Source: Hetaerina americana (lineage: Eukaryota > Arthropoda > Insecta > Odonata > Calopterygidae). From it: a DNA stretch of 64,000 bases. A program made the position numbers and the translations under genes. Positions 1 through 13,118 of this stretch are shown piece by piece. The stretch covers positions 52,797,156-52,861,155 of the forward strand of contig JAKTNV010000003.1 in assembly GCA_022747635.1 (NCBI GenBank). Direction: 5' to 3'. How positions within the stretch are numbered: the first letter of the stretch is position 1; each line of letters begins with the position of its first letter. Below the pieces are notes generated by a model. That model did no database searches, was not told the origin of the DNA, and was given only the letters and a program-made list of their open reading frames with translations.

Positions 1-140
1 TGAGATTCTCATTCACCCGTGACTCTTCCAGTCTAAACCCTCTCAAAGCGTGCACTCGGGCCTTATACGTCTTTGATCGGTGATATTTTAATCCATTCTC
101 TCGACGTGGCCAAAGAAGCGCATCACAATTTGTTATGGTC
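1..140 (-). mobile_element. Possible LINE 3' coding fragment
   Basis: Read on the minus strand, this edge fragment gives a short run resembling the extreme C-terminus of non-LTR retrotransposon polyproteins (the FFGHVERMD-like motif that follows the reverse transcriptase in many arthropod LINEs). In-frame stops follow, so it is dead. It is cut by the window edge and the match is short. It could be chance, and the rest of the element cannot be judged from here. Confidence 0.3.
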
Positions 141-2250
141 GTCAATAACCACTGAGTCTTACCGATATTCCTTCATAAGCCACAAATTCCTCATCAAATC
201 TCTCCCATTTTTCTGCCCAGGTGCTTGTTTAGCACATTTCACGCCACATTTACTCGACGCTTATGCTTATCTTGGCATCCCCAAGTTTCGCTCCATTCTA
301 TAGTATGGGGGAGACTACACTTTCATATGCTACATTTATGGTGCTTTAGAAAACGATTCTTTTTCTAATCTATTCTACGTACTGCCGATAACGAATTGCC
401 TGTCCCCCTACCTGTCTGCATAATCCTACTTGCATTCGTCATTGTTATCTTTATCTATCCAAATAAATTTTGTAAATATTTCTCCTCGATATGTGTTAAA
501 ACATCATACACTTGTCCAATCATTTCAAATTAGTTAATATTCTTGAACATTAAATTAGTCAAATTTCTTTTTGAATGGGTTACATTTGGAAGTTTCATGT
601 GTATTTTCTTTATTTTTTATCAGATATTAGGCCATGTTTAAATTTGTTATTAAATATACCATGCCCTTCCGGTAAACGCTCCTAAGCTTAACGTGAGATA
701 TTTTTAGGAAAACAGCATTTATATAGCTTTCCTTAACTTTATTTATCTTATTTAATGCAAATGTAATATGCTCTAGTTCGTACTTTTGTTTGTAGTAATA
801 CACCACTATTTTAGATATGAGAAAACTAACTCCTCGGAAAATAACGTGAAGCCATTCTCATTGCATTCATTTTCCTTTTTCATCATATGAACCGCTGTCA
901 TCCCCGTGAGATATCTCACATGACTTCATAGAGTTTATAAATGGCACTTTATATACCTCTTCTACAGAGATTCACTCTTACTTGCGTCAGACTCCGTCGC
1001 AAACGGTGGCATATTGCGGTGAAATGACGCGCTCACCAACGTAAAATATAACATTCCTCAGAGCCTCAGGATCTTTATTTTACTTGAGACCTTTAAATGA
1101 ATCCCAAACTCAAATTCACGTTCATTTCAAGGGTCATTACGGCTTCTCCCTCGCCACTTTACCCTCAACATCCAGTCCATGAAATTCACGGAGCCACCGC
1201 GACCGATTCGTCACATAATTGAATTCCCCTACCTTTCATGATTGAAGGGGGTGCAAGGCGTTAAACCTTTACTTGGTGACTTCTAACCCCTTTTTGTCGC
1301 GAGCCAGGAATGAAATGGAACGGTGCAAGGAACACATTCAGCCCAGAAAGAAGTGAAAAATAGAGAGGAAATGGGGTGGCATTGGTGATGGCCGTGGTCC
1401 GGATAGTTGAGTGGACAGAAGGAGAGTATACGTGGAAAGTCGGCGAGGAAAGCTGACTGGAGTTACAGAAATAGAATCGAAGACCGTGATTCCCGTATCG
1501 GTGGAAACAGTAAATGTGAAAGCAGCCGTTCTCAAAAAAGAGCGCTCCACGTGGAAATTCGGGAAAAAGTTGGAAGAGTAAAAATATAAAAACGTAGGGA
1601 GTCCTACAGATTTGAATTCTTTCATATGTAATAGAATTTTAATTCCCTCGACGCTTCCAAAAAAATCAGGGGAGGGAAAAAGCTCTTTTCTTTGACCAAC
1701 GTTTTTAATCAGTCAATTATACTTTTTGAATTACTTAAAGGTCCATTTCTCAAACAGAATTAAAATTTGAAGCAGACCATTATCATAATTATTTAAAATA
1801 CTTTTTGGGCAGTAAAGCAAAAAGGGGTATGGAATCTTATTTCGATTGCAGGAAGCGTCGTCAATAGGAACCAATTTGGAGTTCTAATTATGCACTGGCA
1901 AGTAAAAATGAGATGATGAATTTCGGAGTGAAATAGAACAGTTTTACATTTGTAAAAGGAAGAACCATTCTATTTTGGAAGCTTTTTCAGTGACTTTCTT
2001 CAGCGCACGGTAAAAAGAGGAAGAAAATATATTTTTGTTGCATACGTATTCTCATCCATAATCAGAGAACGAATATTCCTGGGTCCGTCTTAGGAGAATA
2101 CAAAATCGCCAAATTCCCTCTGAAACGTGAGAAATTGGAGGTTCAGAGAGAATTTCTAGGATATAGATACCTTAATCCGTTCCATGTTCCTTTCTCTAAG
2201 AAACTCAGTTTGAGTCAAGTGAATATTTTAAATTAAAAACAAATTAAATC
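141..2250. other. AT-rich stretch, no gene recognised
   Basis: I see no coding exon with plausible splice sites, no RNA gene and no intact repeat here. Open frames at 1,338-1,625 (-) and 1,407-1,589 (+) lie over a mildly purine-rich patch and overlap each other on opposite strands, as expected from composition alone. Confidence 0.5.
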
Positions 2251-2668
2251 GCCGGGCCCGATGGCGGTGGGACAACGTTCACCTAGGGCTTGCACCCAGA
2301 GGGCCCGGGTTCAAATCCCGGCGGTGTTGAATATTTTTCAGAGGTATCTCGATCCCTACTTGAGATGCTTTGTGGAGGGCACTTTGAGTGAGTACGTCGG
2401 ATGGGACGTTAAGCTGCGGACCCCTAGGCGCCTTTCGTAAAGAGTAGGCTAATGCCAACGCCGGGTTTCTCTCCACCCTCCATCCTTTCCTGTTCATCCC
2501 CTTTGGCGCAAATGACCTCAGCTGTCGGTCGCCTCCCCTAAATACAACTTCTACTGATATCTAGGGCTTCGGTGTATGTATGTAATTGTGTCAATTGTTA
2601 TATCATTGTCAAAATTCCGATGTAAATGCCGAGATACTGTTTTCGGACTAATGCAAAAATAAATAAAT
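2251..2668 (+). mobile_element. tRNA-derived SINE, copy 1
   Basis: The element begins with a tRNA-like head: a weak A box near 2,262-2,272 and a good RNA polymerase III B box (ggttcaaatcc) at 2,308-2,318, about 46 bases downstream. A body of roughly 300 bases follows, with a distinctive core around 2,395-2,435 (cggatgggacgttaagctg). The tail is A-rich and ends in aaataaataaatgg. The same body is found inverted at 13,119-13,512, including the segments before and after the core, so this is a dispersed family and not a tRNA gene. SINEs carry no protein and depend on a partner LINE; which one is not visible here. Confidence 0.75.
2308..2318 (+). promoter_or_regulatory. Pol III B box of SINE copy 1
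   Basis: The sequence ggttcaaatcc matches the consensus internal promoter B box of tRNA genes (GGTTCRANNCC). It lies inside the tRNA-like head of the SINE and would direct RNA polymerase III transcription if the copy is active. Confidence 0.65.
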
Positions 2669-3470
2669 GGAAAATAAAATCGCAGATAAAAATTAGTCGT
2701 TTTAAATTTGAGCTACCATTAATATTTTTTTTCATAACTCTTATTGAAATTCTCTATTTGTGATGATGAAGTTTATCCAAGAGTGTAAGAAGACTAGAAT
2801 CTACACAAAGAACAAGTAAGAAATAAAACAGCAAAAATCAATTTATTCAATAAAAACAATGAAAATATCATAAAAAACTTTGTTGTACAAAAATCATATG
2901 CATAAAAAATTTAAGAGCTGACGTATCAGTATAAAAATATTGAGTAACACTTTACACACATTATGATGTAAAAAATTTCTTTCGAGTACCTAAAGTGAAG
3001 ATTACAATTATATGTTGAATTACATACTTGTATTCTACAGCCCACACTCACCTGTGGTAAAATAAATTTTGCGAACACTCTCAACCTGCATCGTTTGAGC
3101 CACTACGAGGTTAACTAGCGGAATTTGATGGCTTTGACGAGAGATACAAGATTTGCTGTTTAATCGCTGACACCAAAAAGGTTCGCCTATCACGCCTCCC
3201 GTACAAAGATTCCGCAAAGTGGCAAGGGAAGGGGCCAGGGAAACACGAGGATGGATTGATCGAATCAAAACGGCAAAATCTTTTTTTCAAAATCAAATAT
3301 CCCCTCTCTCGGTAACGTATTTATGAACGCTGTTCGTTCTCCCATGCAATCGTCGCCCGTTTCGAAAGGAATAAAATGCGGCCTCTCCCGCCGCACGCTC
3401 TAGTTACCGAGCGTTAGTGCTGCCGTACAGGCACGGCTTCCACGCAATATACGCCCCTTCTCTCACCCTT
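2669..3470. other. AT-rich stretch, no gene recognised
   Basis: AT-rich up to about 3,030, then mixed composition. Short minus-strand open frames at 3,035-3,296 overlap each other in two frames and have no family resemblance that I can see. Confidence 0.45.
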
Positions 3471-3479
3471 CTCCCCCAG

Positions 3480-4130
3480 AAAACGGAACAGAGAGTTGCA
3501 GGGAGGGTGGTGGGCATTAAAAAGGAAAGGAGAGAGAGGGATATAAAAATAAAGGTGGGAGTGTCGTGGGACTAACCGAATTGGAGCAAGGAAGGGAGTG
3601 GAAAAGGGCGAACGGGCTTGAGGGAGGGAGTAGGAGAGGGGGGGCTTTGGTTCAAAGGCAGCCGAAAGGACGATTCGGAGGAAAGGGAAAAAGTGTTGAA
3701 AAAGAGAGAAAGAAAAGAGAGGGAGAGTGCGTGTCGCCGTGGTAGGAAGATATATATGCAAATGAGAATCGAAAGAAATGCTGTGGAGGCGGCATGTGCG
3801 GGGATGGGGGAGAGAGATGAGGGTGGTGGGAATTGCGTCTGGATGAAAGTGAGAACGATTCCCTTTGCTCCCGTAGCATATAAGGGCGCTGTGTGGAGTG
3901 GAGATGAAAAGAAAGGCAAAAGGGGAATCGGGGAGGGAGAAAGAGAGAGAGAAACAGGTAGGGGAGAAATTGGTGAGAGATTGGAACGAGGAGCGGGAGG
4001 AAATTCCCGACCGACTGAGATGGTTGAATCCATTAAACGTTATAAAAGGATAACACTTTGGGGAAGAGTGGGGAAGGGGGGTAGGGTGGGAAGGGTGTTT
4101 CAAAGGTTTCCGCTGCCCTTCCATTTCGCG
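3480..4130. other. Purine-rich island (G/A on + strand)
   Basis: The + strand is dominated by G and A (gagagaggga-type runs), with few pyrimidines for several hundred bases. This depletes stop codons and makes long open frames on both strands (for example 3,414-4,175 minus and 3,618-4,136 plus). The predicted peptides are Ser/Pro/Phe/Leu-rich on one strand and Arg/Glu/Gly/Lys-rich on the other, which is a composition artefact and not a protein. Similar islands recur through the window. Confidence 0.6.
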
Positions 4131-4139
4131 AAATAAAAA

Positions 4140-5205
4140 AATATAAGCACTCTTTCCGTGCCCCAGCCGCTCCACGACTTCACCATGTCCTCATAAAACC
4201 TCCGTACCCTCGAAGAAATACACGCACCCGCGCACAAATACAGATACATGGAAACCCAGGGCTCCCCAGGCAGTGATCGCCACAACCAATGTGTGTCCCC
4301 CTCCCCACCTATTCGTCCTCCCCCTCAAATTGCGAGCGCTTGTTAACGAAGGGTTGTACGGTATAATTTGAGAGAGTATATGATAAAAGGATTTTAGCAG
4401 CGGCAGTAAATCTCTGAATTAGAATGAGGGCGGGGTTGGAGAAGAGCAACGGGGGTGTTAAGGAGGGGTTTAGTGGCGTGGGGACGGATTGGGAAACAGA
4501 AAAATTAAATCCCCGCCGTAAAAGAACCAAATTTTCCGCCGCTGAAAGGGTCCTGTTAGAGGACGGATATCGCGACGCTCTGATGTGAATGGAGAAATTG
4601 AAATGGTCCTCAACACTCAAAGGAATTTCGGATCATTTTTTTCTCCCCCTTTGGTGTTAAGAGATCTTGCAAATTGTAGAGAGGATTCACGGTGAAGTGA
4701 TATGATTAACTCGAAAACTGTGCAATTCATTCGCGAAACAGAAATTGCCTGCGGCTTGAAATCAAATAGGCTAGCCTCTGAATCCATCATAGATTATTTT
4801 AATTTAATTTTGTTTTAGCCTTAGCATCATTGCACTATATTTTTCATTGAACAATTTTTATTATGATTATTCAGAGTTATAACAAGCTAAGTTCATATAA
4901 GGGATACCATTGGAAGATTTTAAATGAAAATTGATCAAGAAGCAGAAATATTAGTTTCACACACATTAATTTTAACTATGGATTCATCACTTAGGCGTAG
5001 GTCGTAAATTAGTATCGATATTAAATATAAATATTAAAGCATTTCATGTTTTTTTAAGTTTGCAATTGAAGGGATGGAGTCATCCATCTAGTTACTGGAG
5101 CACATTTTTCGTATGGAAAGTAATGCAAAGTCATTTTTAGTATTCTATACATCCATGAACTATGTTCCACATGAATACCTATGATACATGTACGAGTGAT
5201 AGTTC
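4140..5205. other. No gene recognised
   Basis: Mixed then AT-rich sequence. A minus-strand open frame at 4,309-4,620 has no recognisable domain. I see no repeat structure. Confidence 0.45.
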
Positions 5206-5209
5206 ACTC

Positions 5210-8050
5210 TTCAAGGTAGCTTTCAGATAGATACAGACTGTATACCACAACATTCCTTAGCCTCGCTTAACAAGACAAAATCTGAAATGCCACACTGCCT
5301 ACATGAAACTATTCTTCAATTCCGCACACATTCAAACTACCTTCATTCCCTTCAACGTATCTTTTCTTTCCATCCACCTACTTCTCTTGTCTAACACCCT
5401 TCCTTCAATCAAATGCTTCAGGATTCCATCGCCAATCAAAATGCCCTGAATATACCTTAGCTGCCTTTTTGGATGTCTTCCAACCACGCTCTCTTCTCCC
5501 CCACTTTACCTATTACTTCCTTTATTTTCATCACTGTCTTTTTCATATTTTTCTTGCTTTCCCACCACCATATTTCAAAGTCCTCCGACCTGTGTCACTC
5601 ATCTTGCTTCAACGACCAAGTTTTCATTCCCTACAAACCTATGCTTAATACTCAAGTTTTCATTAGTCATTCCTTTAACTCCTTACTCAACGTCCCTGAC
5701 ACCAACTCCCTTTATTGAGCTTCTTTGGGTGACGCTATACCACGCCGGCCATCTTTGGCCAAAAGGGTGCAAATATAGCTAAATACCTACTTATTAATTT
5801 AGTTATTAACCTTTCCTGTTAACGCTCTACTTAGTCTTCCTCTTTCTCAAAAACCTCAAAATCTTTATTTTGTATTTTTTTAACAAACTAATTTTTTACT
5901 GCGCTCAGAAATAGTTATTAGCCCTTAGCTAAATGGGTAACGAAAGCCTAATTATCTGAAAACTGATTTTATGAAGTAACCACCAACTGTCGTTCCTATC
6001 TAAAAACATTTCCATGAATATTTTACCATTTTTCAACTGCCGTTCCTATCTAGAATCATTTTCATGAATATGTTACCATTTTTTCCACAACTGCAATAAA
6101 TTCCATTTGTACGTTGAAAGTACAGAGCGATAATGAACACTCCTGTACTTTTCCTCTCGCTAACACTACCCATACCTAGTCTTCATCCGCCACTCTCCCC
6201 AGAGTAATCTGAGAATATTACATGTTGCGAATGAGTCTCCTATGTCTCCAATGCACTCCTAATTTCTGCAATACATTCATCAAGTGCATCAAACTCACAA
6301 CTGCAAAAAAGCCATAATATTCCGATTCTATTCTGTGCTCGTCTCTATTAGTGTCCTCATTACTGTTATGGCATGAGGCGTGTCTCTACCCTTCCTGAAC
6401 CCAAACTGATCATCCCCTAATTTATCATTTGGCCTTATCTTCATCCTCTTATTGATGATTCATGATCTCTAATTAAGCTGCCTGTGAAATCAAACGTATT
6501 GTTTAAAGTCCTCACATACAGCTGCCATTCCCTTTTCGGGGTTGTAACTAATACTGATCAGGTGAAATCTTCTGGCCGAATTCCCCCTGCATTAATTCTA
6601 CGGATTAGCCCATAAAAGCTCCCACTTCCACGAATTTATAAGCCCTTAAACTGTTTCATGGGAATTTTTACCCCTTAAATACGGCCTAATTTGATTTCAA
6701 TTCCTTCAATGCCCTTCCCACCTTGGATCAATTATGCCTGGATCAAAGTTATGCAAGCCTACGTCATCTTCCCTTTCTACGCCTGAGCTTTCTGGGCTAA
6801 TATATTTATCTTATAGAATGTATATATTCATTCCATTTATCTTGGATCTTTCCTGGTTGAATCAGTAATTTTCCTGACCTATCTTCCATAGTGTGCAGGG
6901 ATTTCCCTTTCTTGATAGTGTGATAGCGTTTCTTTATAGTGTAATAATTTTACGCTTCCTTTGAAAAATCTCTTGTTCTCACATTGCAATTTCTAGCACT
7001 TTTTATCCCTTACTTTCCTGGTACCTAAGTAAAATATTATTTGTTCCTTTGTACATTCTTCTTCCTTATTATGTTTCTAGTCTTCTTTTTCCTTCCTCTA
7101 TCTCTATACCAAATTATCTTGTACCAAATTCATGATTTTCTGATTACTGTTCCTTTGAAGGATTTTGATCGCCCTTTTTTATATACTATTCCTATCTTTC
7201 TTCTAATCTTCTATCTCCTGGTCCTCACTAATAATATTTGTATTGCTCCCTGGAATTCTTTTTTTCACCAAAAATAATGTAACTACAATCTCTCTTACTC
7301 TCCGGGAATTTAACGAGTATAACTACATATATAAAGGTGTTTAAACCAAGGGTTTGTTTAAATCAAACTTTTTCTATACAGCTAATCTTTATTGCTATTT
7401 TATATTAGTAATTTCATGTTCCTAAACCGCAATCCCCTACTTTACTCCCATTTTTTCCTTCGCCTGCTGTCGCAGTTCAATCCCCAATTTCTATCAAATG
7501 TTTTTCTGAAGGAACACATCCTATTATATCCTCTAACTGATCAATTACCCTAACGATTTCTTCCTTCCCATGCTTGCTCGGTGGCAGGTATACCTAAACA
7601 ATGATTAAGTTCGTTGGTTCATCTTGCATTTCTACTGTAATATTCTATCATTCGCTTGGTCTATGTTGACTTCCCTTCTTTCTACCATTTTGTTTAATAT
7701 TATTGCGATCACTTGCTGGCTTTCTCCTCCTTCATCATATGATAACCTATAATTATCACCCCAGTAACCCCCGAAATCCTTTCATCTCACCTCCCACAAT
7801 CCGGAAACGTCTACATTTCCTCTCTCAATTTCTCGCTTTAAATTTTCTTATTTTCCTACCTTCAATATCGTCTTAACCATCCATATACCTACTCTAGCTA
7901 ATTCGGTCGCCTTTTGCGTCGCTAATGCTGCTTTCTTCTCCCGTCGTATATGGTCTATCGGATCGAGTCCCATAGTGCAAGAATTCAGTCTTGTAGCTGA
8001 GTCCATCATATAATATTGACATGCATTATTAAATGATTTCACCATTTGCC
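5210..8050 (-). mobile_element. Decayed LINE with endonuclease and reverse transcriptase
   Basis: Read on the minus strand, the right end (7,848-8,045) encodes a run resembling the start of the APE-type endonuclease of arthropod LINEs (VGIWMVKTILKVGK, family pattern GTWNVRTL..GKL). The middle, about 6,120-6,960, looks like antisense reverse transcriptase. The left end, 5,473-5,718, is antisense to the RT C-terminal region also present at 15,444-15,788 (+), and the 3' tail at about 5,210-5,290 matches the tails at 15.9 kb and 50.95 kb. Many stops and shifts show it is inactive. At nearly 3 kb it is the longest LINE copy in the window. A 2 x 50-bp tandem duplication sits inside it. Confidence 0.6.
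5984..6083. repeat. Two tandem copies of a 50-bp unit
   Basis: A unit starting caactg(t/c)cgttcctatc occurs at 5,984-6,033 and again directly after at 6,034-6,083, with a handful of substitutions. It is a local duplication within the decayed LINE and has no coding meaning. Confidence 0.8.
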
Positions 8051-10050
8051 TTTCGCAGTAGTGTTTTTAATATGACACAGTCACTGAAAAACCACCCAAG
8101 TGAGGTTAGATGCCTTTGCAGCTCCTTCAAAGCGGAACAAACACTTCAGAAACTACCTTTCGTCTGGCTCCTACCCTTCGATGTAACTGGCACGGATGAC
8201 CCAACCGGGATAAATTATCATTGCATTCACCAGCACAACTCTAGGGGTTATCAAAAGCACTTCCAACAGGTTTAGGCTATAGCTGTAGTTCTCACATTCA
8301 AATTAATCCGTAAAATTAATTACTCTAGTGGCAGATGCATAATTAATTTGTGATATACGCTACCATTAAATTAATTTACACCACTGTTATTCAGAAGAAA
8401 CTTATCGCAGTTTTCAGGTTTTAGGTTATTCATATAAGGCAGATATAATAATCAAATGTAGGCTACTTCTCTACACATTTATTTTGATATATCATCTCTT
8501 AAAGTGGAGTACTACATTTCTTTTATTACATAATGGCGTTCATTGTGTATACATGATTATAGAGTATACTTGGTGCATTAAACTTCATATATAACTACCA
8601 TTCATAAGTTTTTTGAGAGAATCGAGAGTTCTATGCCAAAAAATAAATACCACATGGTGTTCCAAGATATATATATATATATCTAATTACAGGAGAAACA
8701 CAGACCTCCAGTGAATCTCATTAGTTGCTTTATTATACTTAAATTCAACTTTAATAAAGAAGTCATTGATATTCACAACAATTTTCCAAGCATCATTAAA
8801 ATGCAAAAGTTAAAAATTCAATTCAATTGGAAAAAAATATGCTTTAATATAATTATCTTTAAGCAGTCACTTAACGAGGACCTTTAGCAATCAAACCATT
8901 TCTGGTTCCTGTTGGAGTGAATGCGATATTTTTAATATTTCACAGTTTGAAATAATTAACATTAACCCATTATCGTCTATTCAAATCGGCATCATCCCTT
9001 TACAAGAATTTAAAGCTGATATATTTTATTCATCTCACAAAGGTTCATTTCGAGAGGGATTCGAGACAACAACATATCGTTTGATATTTCTATAATGAAT
9101 GATAAGATGTTCAAAGTGGTTTCCATAAGATTGCGTTTGGAAAAGCAGACTGTTCCGAGAAACCATAGTTTCGCACAATCGATGAGACGTAGACACTTTC
9201 CTTAGTGGATAAGTTTCAAAGCAAACAGAACTAATTTACGTCCTATGAAATATTATTATCTACAAAATAATTTTTTTTTCACAAAGGGATAAATCTGAAT
9301 TTTTTTCTTCACGTCACTATTCCCAAAAAAGTATTAATAGATGAACTCTGAACCAATCTCAAATGCGTTATACCTTAGTCGAAAAAACACTGCAAAGTTA
9401 ATACAACCTCAATTATTTTAATCATGAGCAAAATCTAGAAAATCATTTTGGCGTGAAGATTTCACAGCAAGAAAAACCTGTCTTATTCTAATTATATATT
9501 AATATTTGAGATTTCTTAAGTGTATTTGAACTATTTTTGGCAATGTAAAATAAAAAGTAACGAAAAAAACAGGACTTTGGAAGTTATCAAGAGCAGAAAT
9601 TCCATTTCGTTAGTGCCAGTGATAAATTCATTCTGTTTAACCCTTGAAGAGCTATAGCTGTAAGTGGCAATTTTTCAACCCTATATAAGTTATTAGGTGA
9701 TTAAAAGTTTGATTCAACATATCAGGGGATGTTTGTAGAAAATTTGCTCACAGAATTTCTCTGTTCATCTCAGTTTTAAATTATATCATTAAAATATTTA
9801 TATATTCATAAAGAGTGGCACGTAAAATATTTAAATGAACTTCACAAATCTTTAGTCTTCTTTCGAGATTCGTACTCATGCATCTTCAAAAACGCCATAC
9901 TTTAAAAGTCACCTCTGGTGCTGGGTAAAACAATTCGAAAGTTGACTGTTACCTCTTTGTCAATACCCAACCGTGGAGTTAACACGCGCTGATTCCACCA
10001 GTGATCTAATATATAATTTGAGAACAAAGCAGAGTGGAGAGCCAAAGTGA
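8051..10050. other. AT-rich stretch, no gene recognised
   Basis: Very AT-rich DNA with a short (TA)n run at about 8,669-8,682. The open frame at 8,033-8,275 (+) abuts the LINE 5' end and has no domain I recognise. I see nothing else supportable. Confidence 0.5.
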
Positions 10051-10059
10051 CGATTCTTG

Positions 10060-11110
10060 ACTCCTTTTTGAGAAAAGGAGAGTGGGAGAGGTATTTTGGG
10101 AGGGGAAGAAGGAAAGGATAGTCGTGGATGCAACGACCTCCCCGCGTGAATTCGCCGGAGCGAAATAGCAGATAACGGAGGAGAAGAAGGGAGGGAAGAA
10201 AAATATGGTGGAGGGAGCACTGAATTCAGGCGGGGAGAGGGTGTTAGGAAGCATGGAGAAGATATATGTCGCCGGAGAGCACCTCCGTTACTTTGATTGA
10301 TACCGAGGCGAGGCTAAAGAACGAAGGGGTAGAGAGAGATGGGGGGTGGTCGACTTTGTCGGGAGCGTACTGGAATCACAGGGAAGGGAGGAGGTGGAGG
10401 AGGAGGGAGCTTGGGAGGCGGGGTGGAAAACAAGGGTGGGTTTGAGGAGAGTTACAGCTGGAAGCTATTCGAAAGGGAGGGAGACAAGGAAGAAGAGAAG
10501 GGCGAGAGGTAGAGTTTGGGCTTTTCAAGAGCGCCGCTGAGAGGTCGGTGGAGCGAGATTGAACACGGGGTCAGAAAGGCAGGGAGCAGAAGAGATATTT
10601 AAAAGTAAAAAAACGGGTATGCAAAAAAATTAACTTTCCGACGTCTGCGCCTGTGATGGTGGTGGAAGTGTAAAAACAGCGGAGGTGTGATATGTTGAGG
10701 GGAGGAAAGGGGGGGAAGAGATGGAGGGAGGGGAAGTGGGAGGGGGAAGTAGATGGAGGGGATAGGAGAGGGAAAGAGGGATTTCGGTGGAGAAATATTG
10801 CGATGGACGTGGGACGTGTGAGAGAAGATTAAATGGGTGGGAGGGATTTTTTTGGGAACGGCGGAGGAAGGTTTAGGATTGGAGCGAGAAGTTGGGTGGG
10901 CGGGGGGGAGAGGAAGAAGAAATGGTTCAGGAAGAAGTCGGAGCGACTCGAAAGAATGCGTGAGACGTTTGTGGAAGAAATAGGGCTTTTTGGGCTGAGG
11001 GAGGGGCGCTGGGGCGGCAGAAAGGGGGGGTAAGAGATCGGGGTTAATCTCGGGGAAGTCGCTCGGGATGGAGGGAGTTTGGCAAGGGGGTGAGGAGAGG
11101 ATGTGGTTCG
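10060..11110. other. Purine-rich GC island
   Basis: About 1 kb in which the + strand is nearly all G and A, with long gggaggggaag-like runs. The overlapping open frames (10,346-10,540 +, 10,833-11,033 +, 10,599-11,129 -) give low-complexity peptides in both directions and are judged spurious. Such mirror-like homopurine tracts can adopt triplex structures, which is general knowledge and not shown here. Confidence 0.6.
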
Positions 11111-11129
11111 GGATAAGGGCGCTGAGCAT

Positions 11130-13115
11130 TAAAAAAAGGAGCGTGCTTCCTTTGATCTTTCACTCGCCTCTCCCATGACGGTATTCCTTTCGCTCATTTC
11201 TCCTTAAATGCGGCTTCTTGGGGAGATAATCTGGATAACTACTTTTCGTCGCCTTTCTCTTGGTGATAGAAAAGTTTAATTTTTGGTAGTGGACGTTCTC
11301 ACAGATGTTTTAACAATAACGTGGAGTGGACGGATAAGGAGGGAAGCGTTTTCAGTAATTCAAAGTAAAATCCAGTGGTATATATCTCTAAGAAAGTATA
11401 AATGATTGAACCTGTGTGGTAACATTAGTTTCCGAGTCATTAACCTAAATAAGATCCTGAGTTTATATGGGATTGACAAACATTCCTTTTGCTTTCACTG
11501 TATTGTGCAGAAAATGATGATTACCCACATTGCCCACAATTTGGGCTCATAACCATCTTCTTGCCTCAATCTGAGTTTGATTACATTGTAAAGCTTCGAG
11601 GATAATATTTTAATATAAGCGAAATGAGAAATTACAGCATCAAATTTTAAAAAATGCAAGCCATTGTTTTCCCGCTCACATTTGACCTGTTGTTCTTATC
11701 ACCTCATTCTAAACTCATTTGTGTGTTTTTCACTTTTCTCGTTGCTTCTCTATCTCATTGGTAGTAATACTTCATTTGAACCCCTTAAAGACGTCGAAGT
11801 GGTACAATAAGGAAATATTTCGCGTAGAGGTAATAATGTTTTGATTTAATAAAAATGAAGGTAATGATAGTTTCAATCAGCCAAAAAATATGATCAATGG
11901 CAAAACGACTTTACTCGTAGCCTATACGCAATTTCGACAGATTTCTTGCGTTGACTAAATATCTGACTTCAAGAATTTTTATGGAGTTTGAGTAGTTCAT
12001 CATTTGGTCAGAAGTAATCTTATAGCGTGGAATTACCAACTCAAATACCGAGGAAACCGTAGTTCATCAAAATGTATTAAATCGAGCGTAACTTGAAAAC
12101 CGAGAGTCAACTTTAAGCGTCCACGTAAGTCGTTTTAACGTGATTTAGCCTCTATTCTACATATACTATAGTCTGGGCTGTTGAAATGTGGTCTAGTCCT
12201 GCTAGCCAATGTGCGTGGGATGATGCGAACTTAAATGTTGTTCGAGTGTTCATTCTTGTCATCTATATAAGATTTACGGTTCTTTTCATTGTTAGACTCC
12301 CGTAAAACAACTCAATAACACATAATCTCAAAAGATATTACATTTTAAAAATAATTTGCCCATTTACATCTTTCACAATATTTTCGTAAAGGATCTGATA
12401 GTAAAAATGTTTGTAATTTTATCGTAAAAATGAAATGCTAGCATTAATAAATCTGACGATAGCATGCCAATGAAAAAATTAACTACGGAAGTATCTGCGG
12501 ATCTGACGTGTCTATTTTGATTACCTGATATTAAATGGCAGTGAAATTGAAAATAGATATAGATCCATGGAGATAGTGAGCCCCTTCATAAAATGTATCG
12601 TTTACACGTGATATGCGTCGGAAACAGTCTCAACTTACTTTTCCGACGCTTTATCTCTAAAACGGTTGACATGACTATGGTCCAGTGGCTTGCCGGCCAG
12701 AGAATGCGACTGAAATCCGTAAATCATCCTTTGAAAATACCAAACGTCCACTAAAATCCGATCTAAACAGACGACTGTTATATTTCTTAGGCATTTTCAT
12801 CCGGAGCGGGCACGGGGTATGGAATACCAACTGGCGACGCTGTCAGTCAGCAGGGCGGTGATGAGGCGGAGAAGGAGTGTGAGAAGGCATGACAGGTTTT
12901 GGATCGTCCGTCGCAGGCGATTGAAAGGTCCCGGGGATCCATTGGCGCAGATGAAGCGGGGGAAAAGAAATGAGAGATGAGGAGAACCCGCTATCACAGA
13001 CAAAAGGTTTGCTGAGGGTTTTTCGGTTGGAGTGGCTCCAGCGAATCGGACTCATTCCCGTATCATATTCAGTTCTTTCTTTCTTGCGTGCCGGGAGAAG
13101 TTGGTAAATGGGATA
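11130..13115. other. No gene recognised
   Basis: AT-rich from about 11,280 to 12,780, then a mixed GC-richer patch at 12,800-13,060 with overlapping minus-strand frames of no recognisable family. I see no splice-bounded exon. Confidence 0.45.
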
Positions 13116-13118
13116 TTT

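Noticed and set aside
2251..2330. A genuine tRNA gene
   Set aside because: The B box is good, but the A box is weak, no acceptor stem pairs, and the sequence continues into a body that recurs at 13 kb. It is a SINE head.
3414..4175. 253-residue open frame on the minus strand
   Set aside because: It lies over a purine-rich island, is Ser/Pro/Phe/Leu-rich without domains, and is mirrored by an open frame on the other strand. Stop depletion by composition explains it.
5473..5718. 81-residue + strand frame that looks like a membrane peptide
   Set aside because: Its resemblance to the antisense of the LINE C-terminus at 15.4-15.8 kb shows it is the wrong strand of a retrotransposon. The same applies to 36,706-37,026 (+), 15,377-15,763 (-) and 32,228-32,461 (-).
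10599..11129. 176-residue minus-strand frame rich in Pro and Ser
   Set aside because: Antisense reading of a G/A island; composition alone explains its length.
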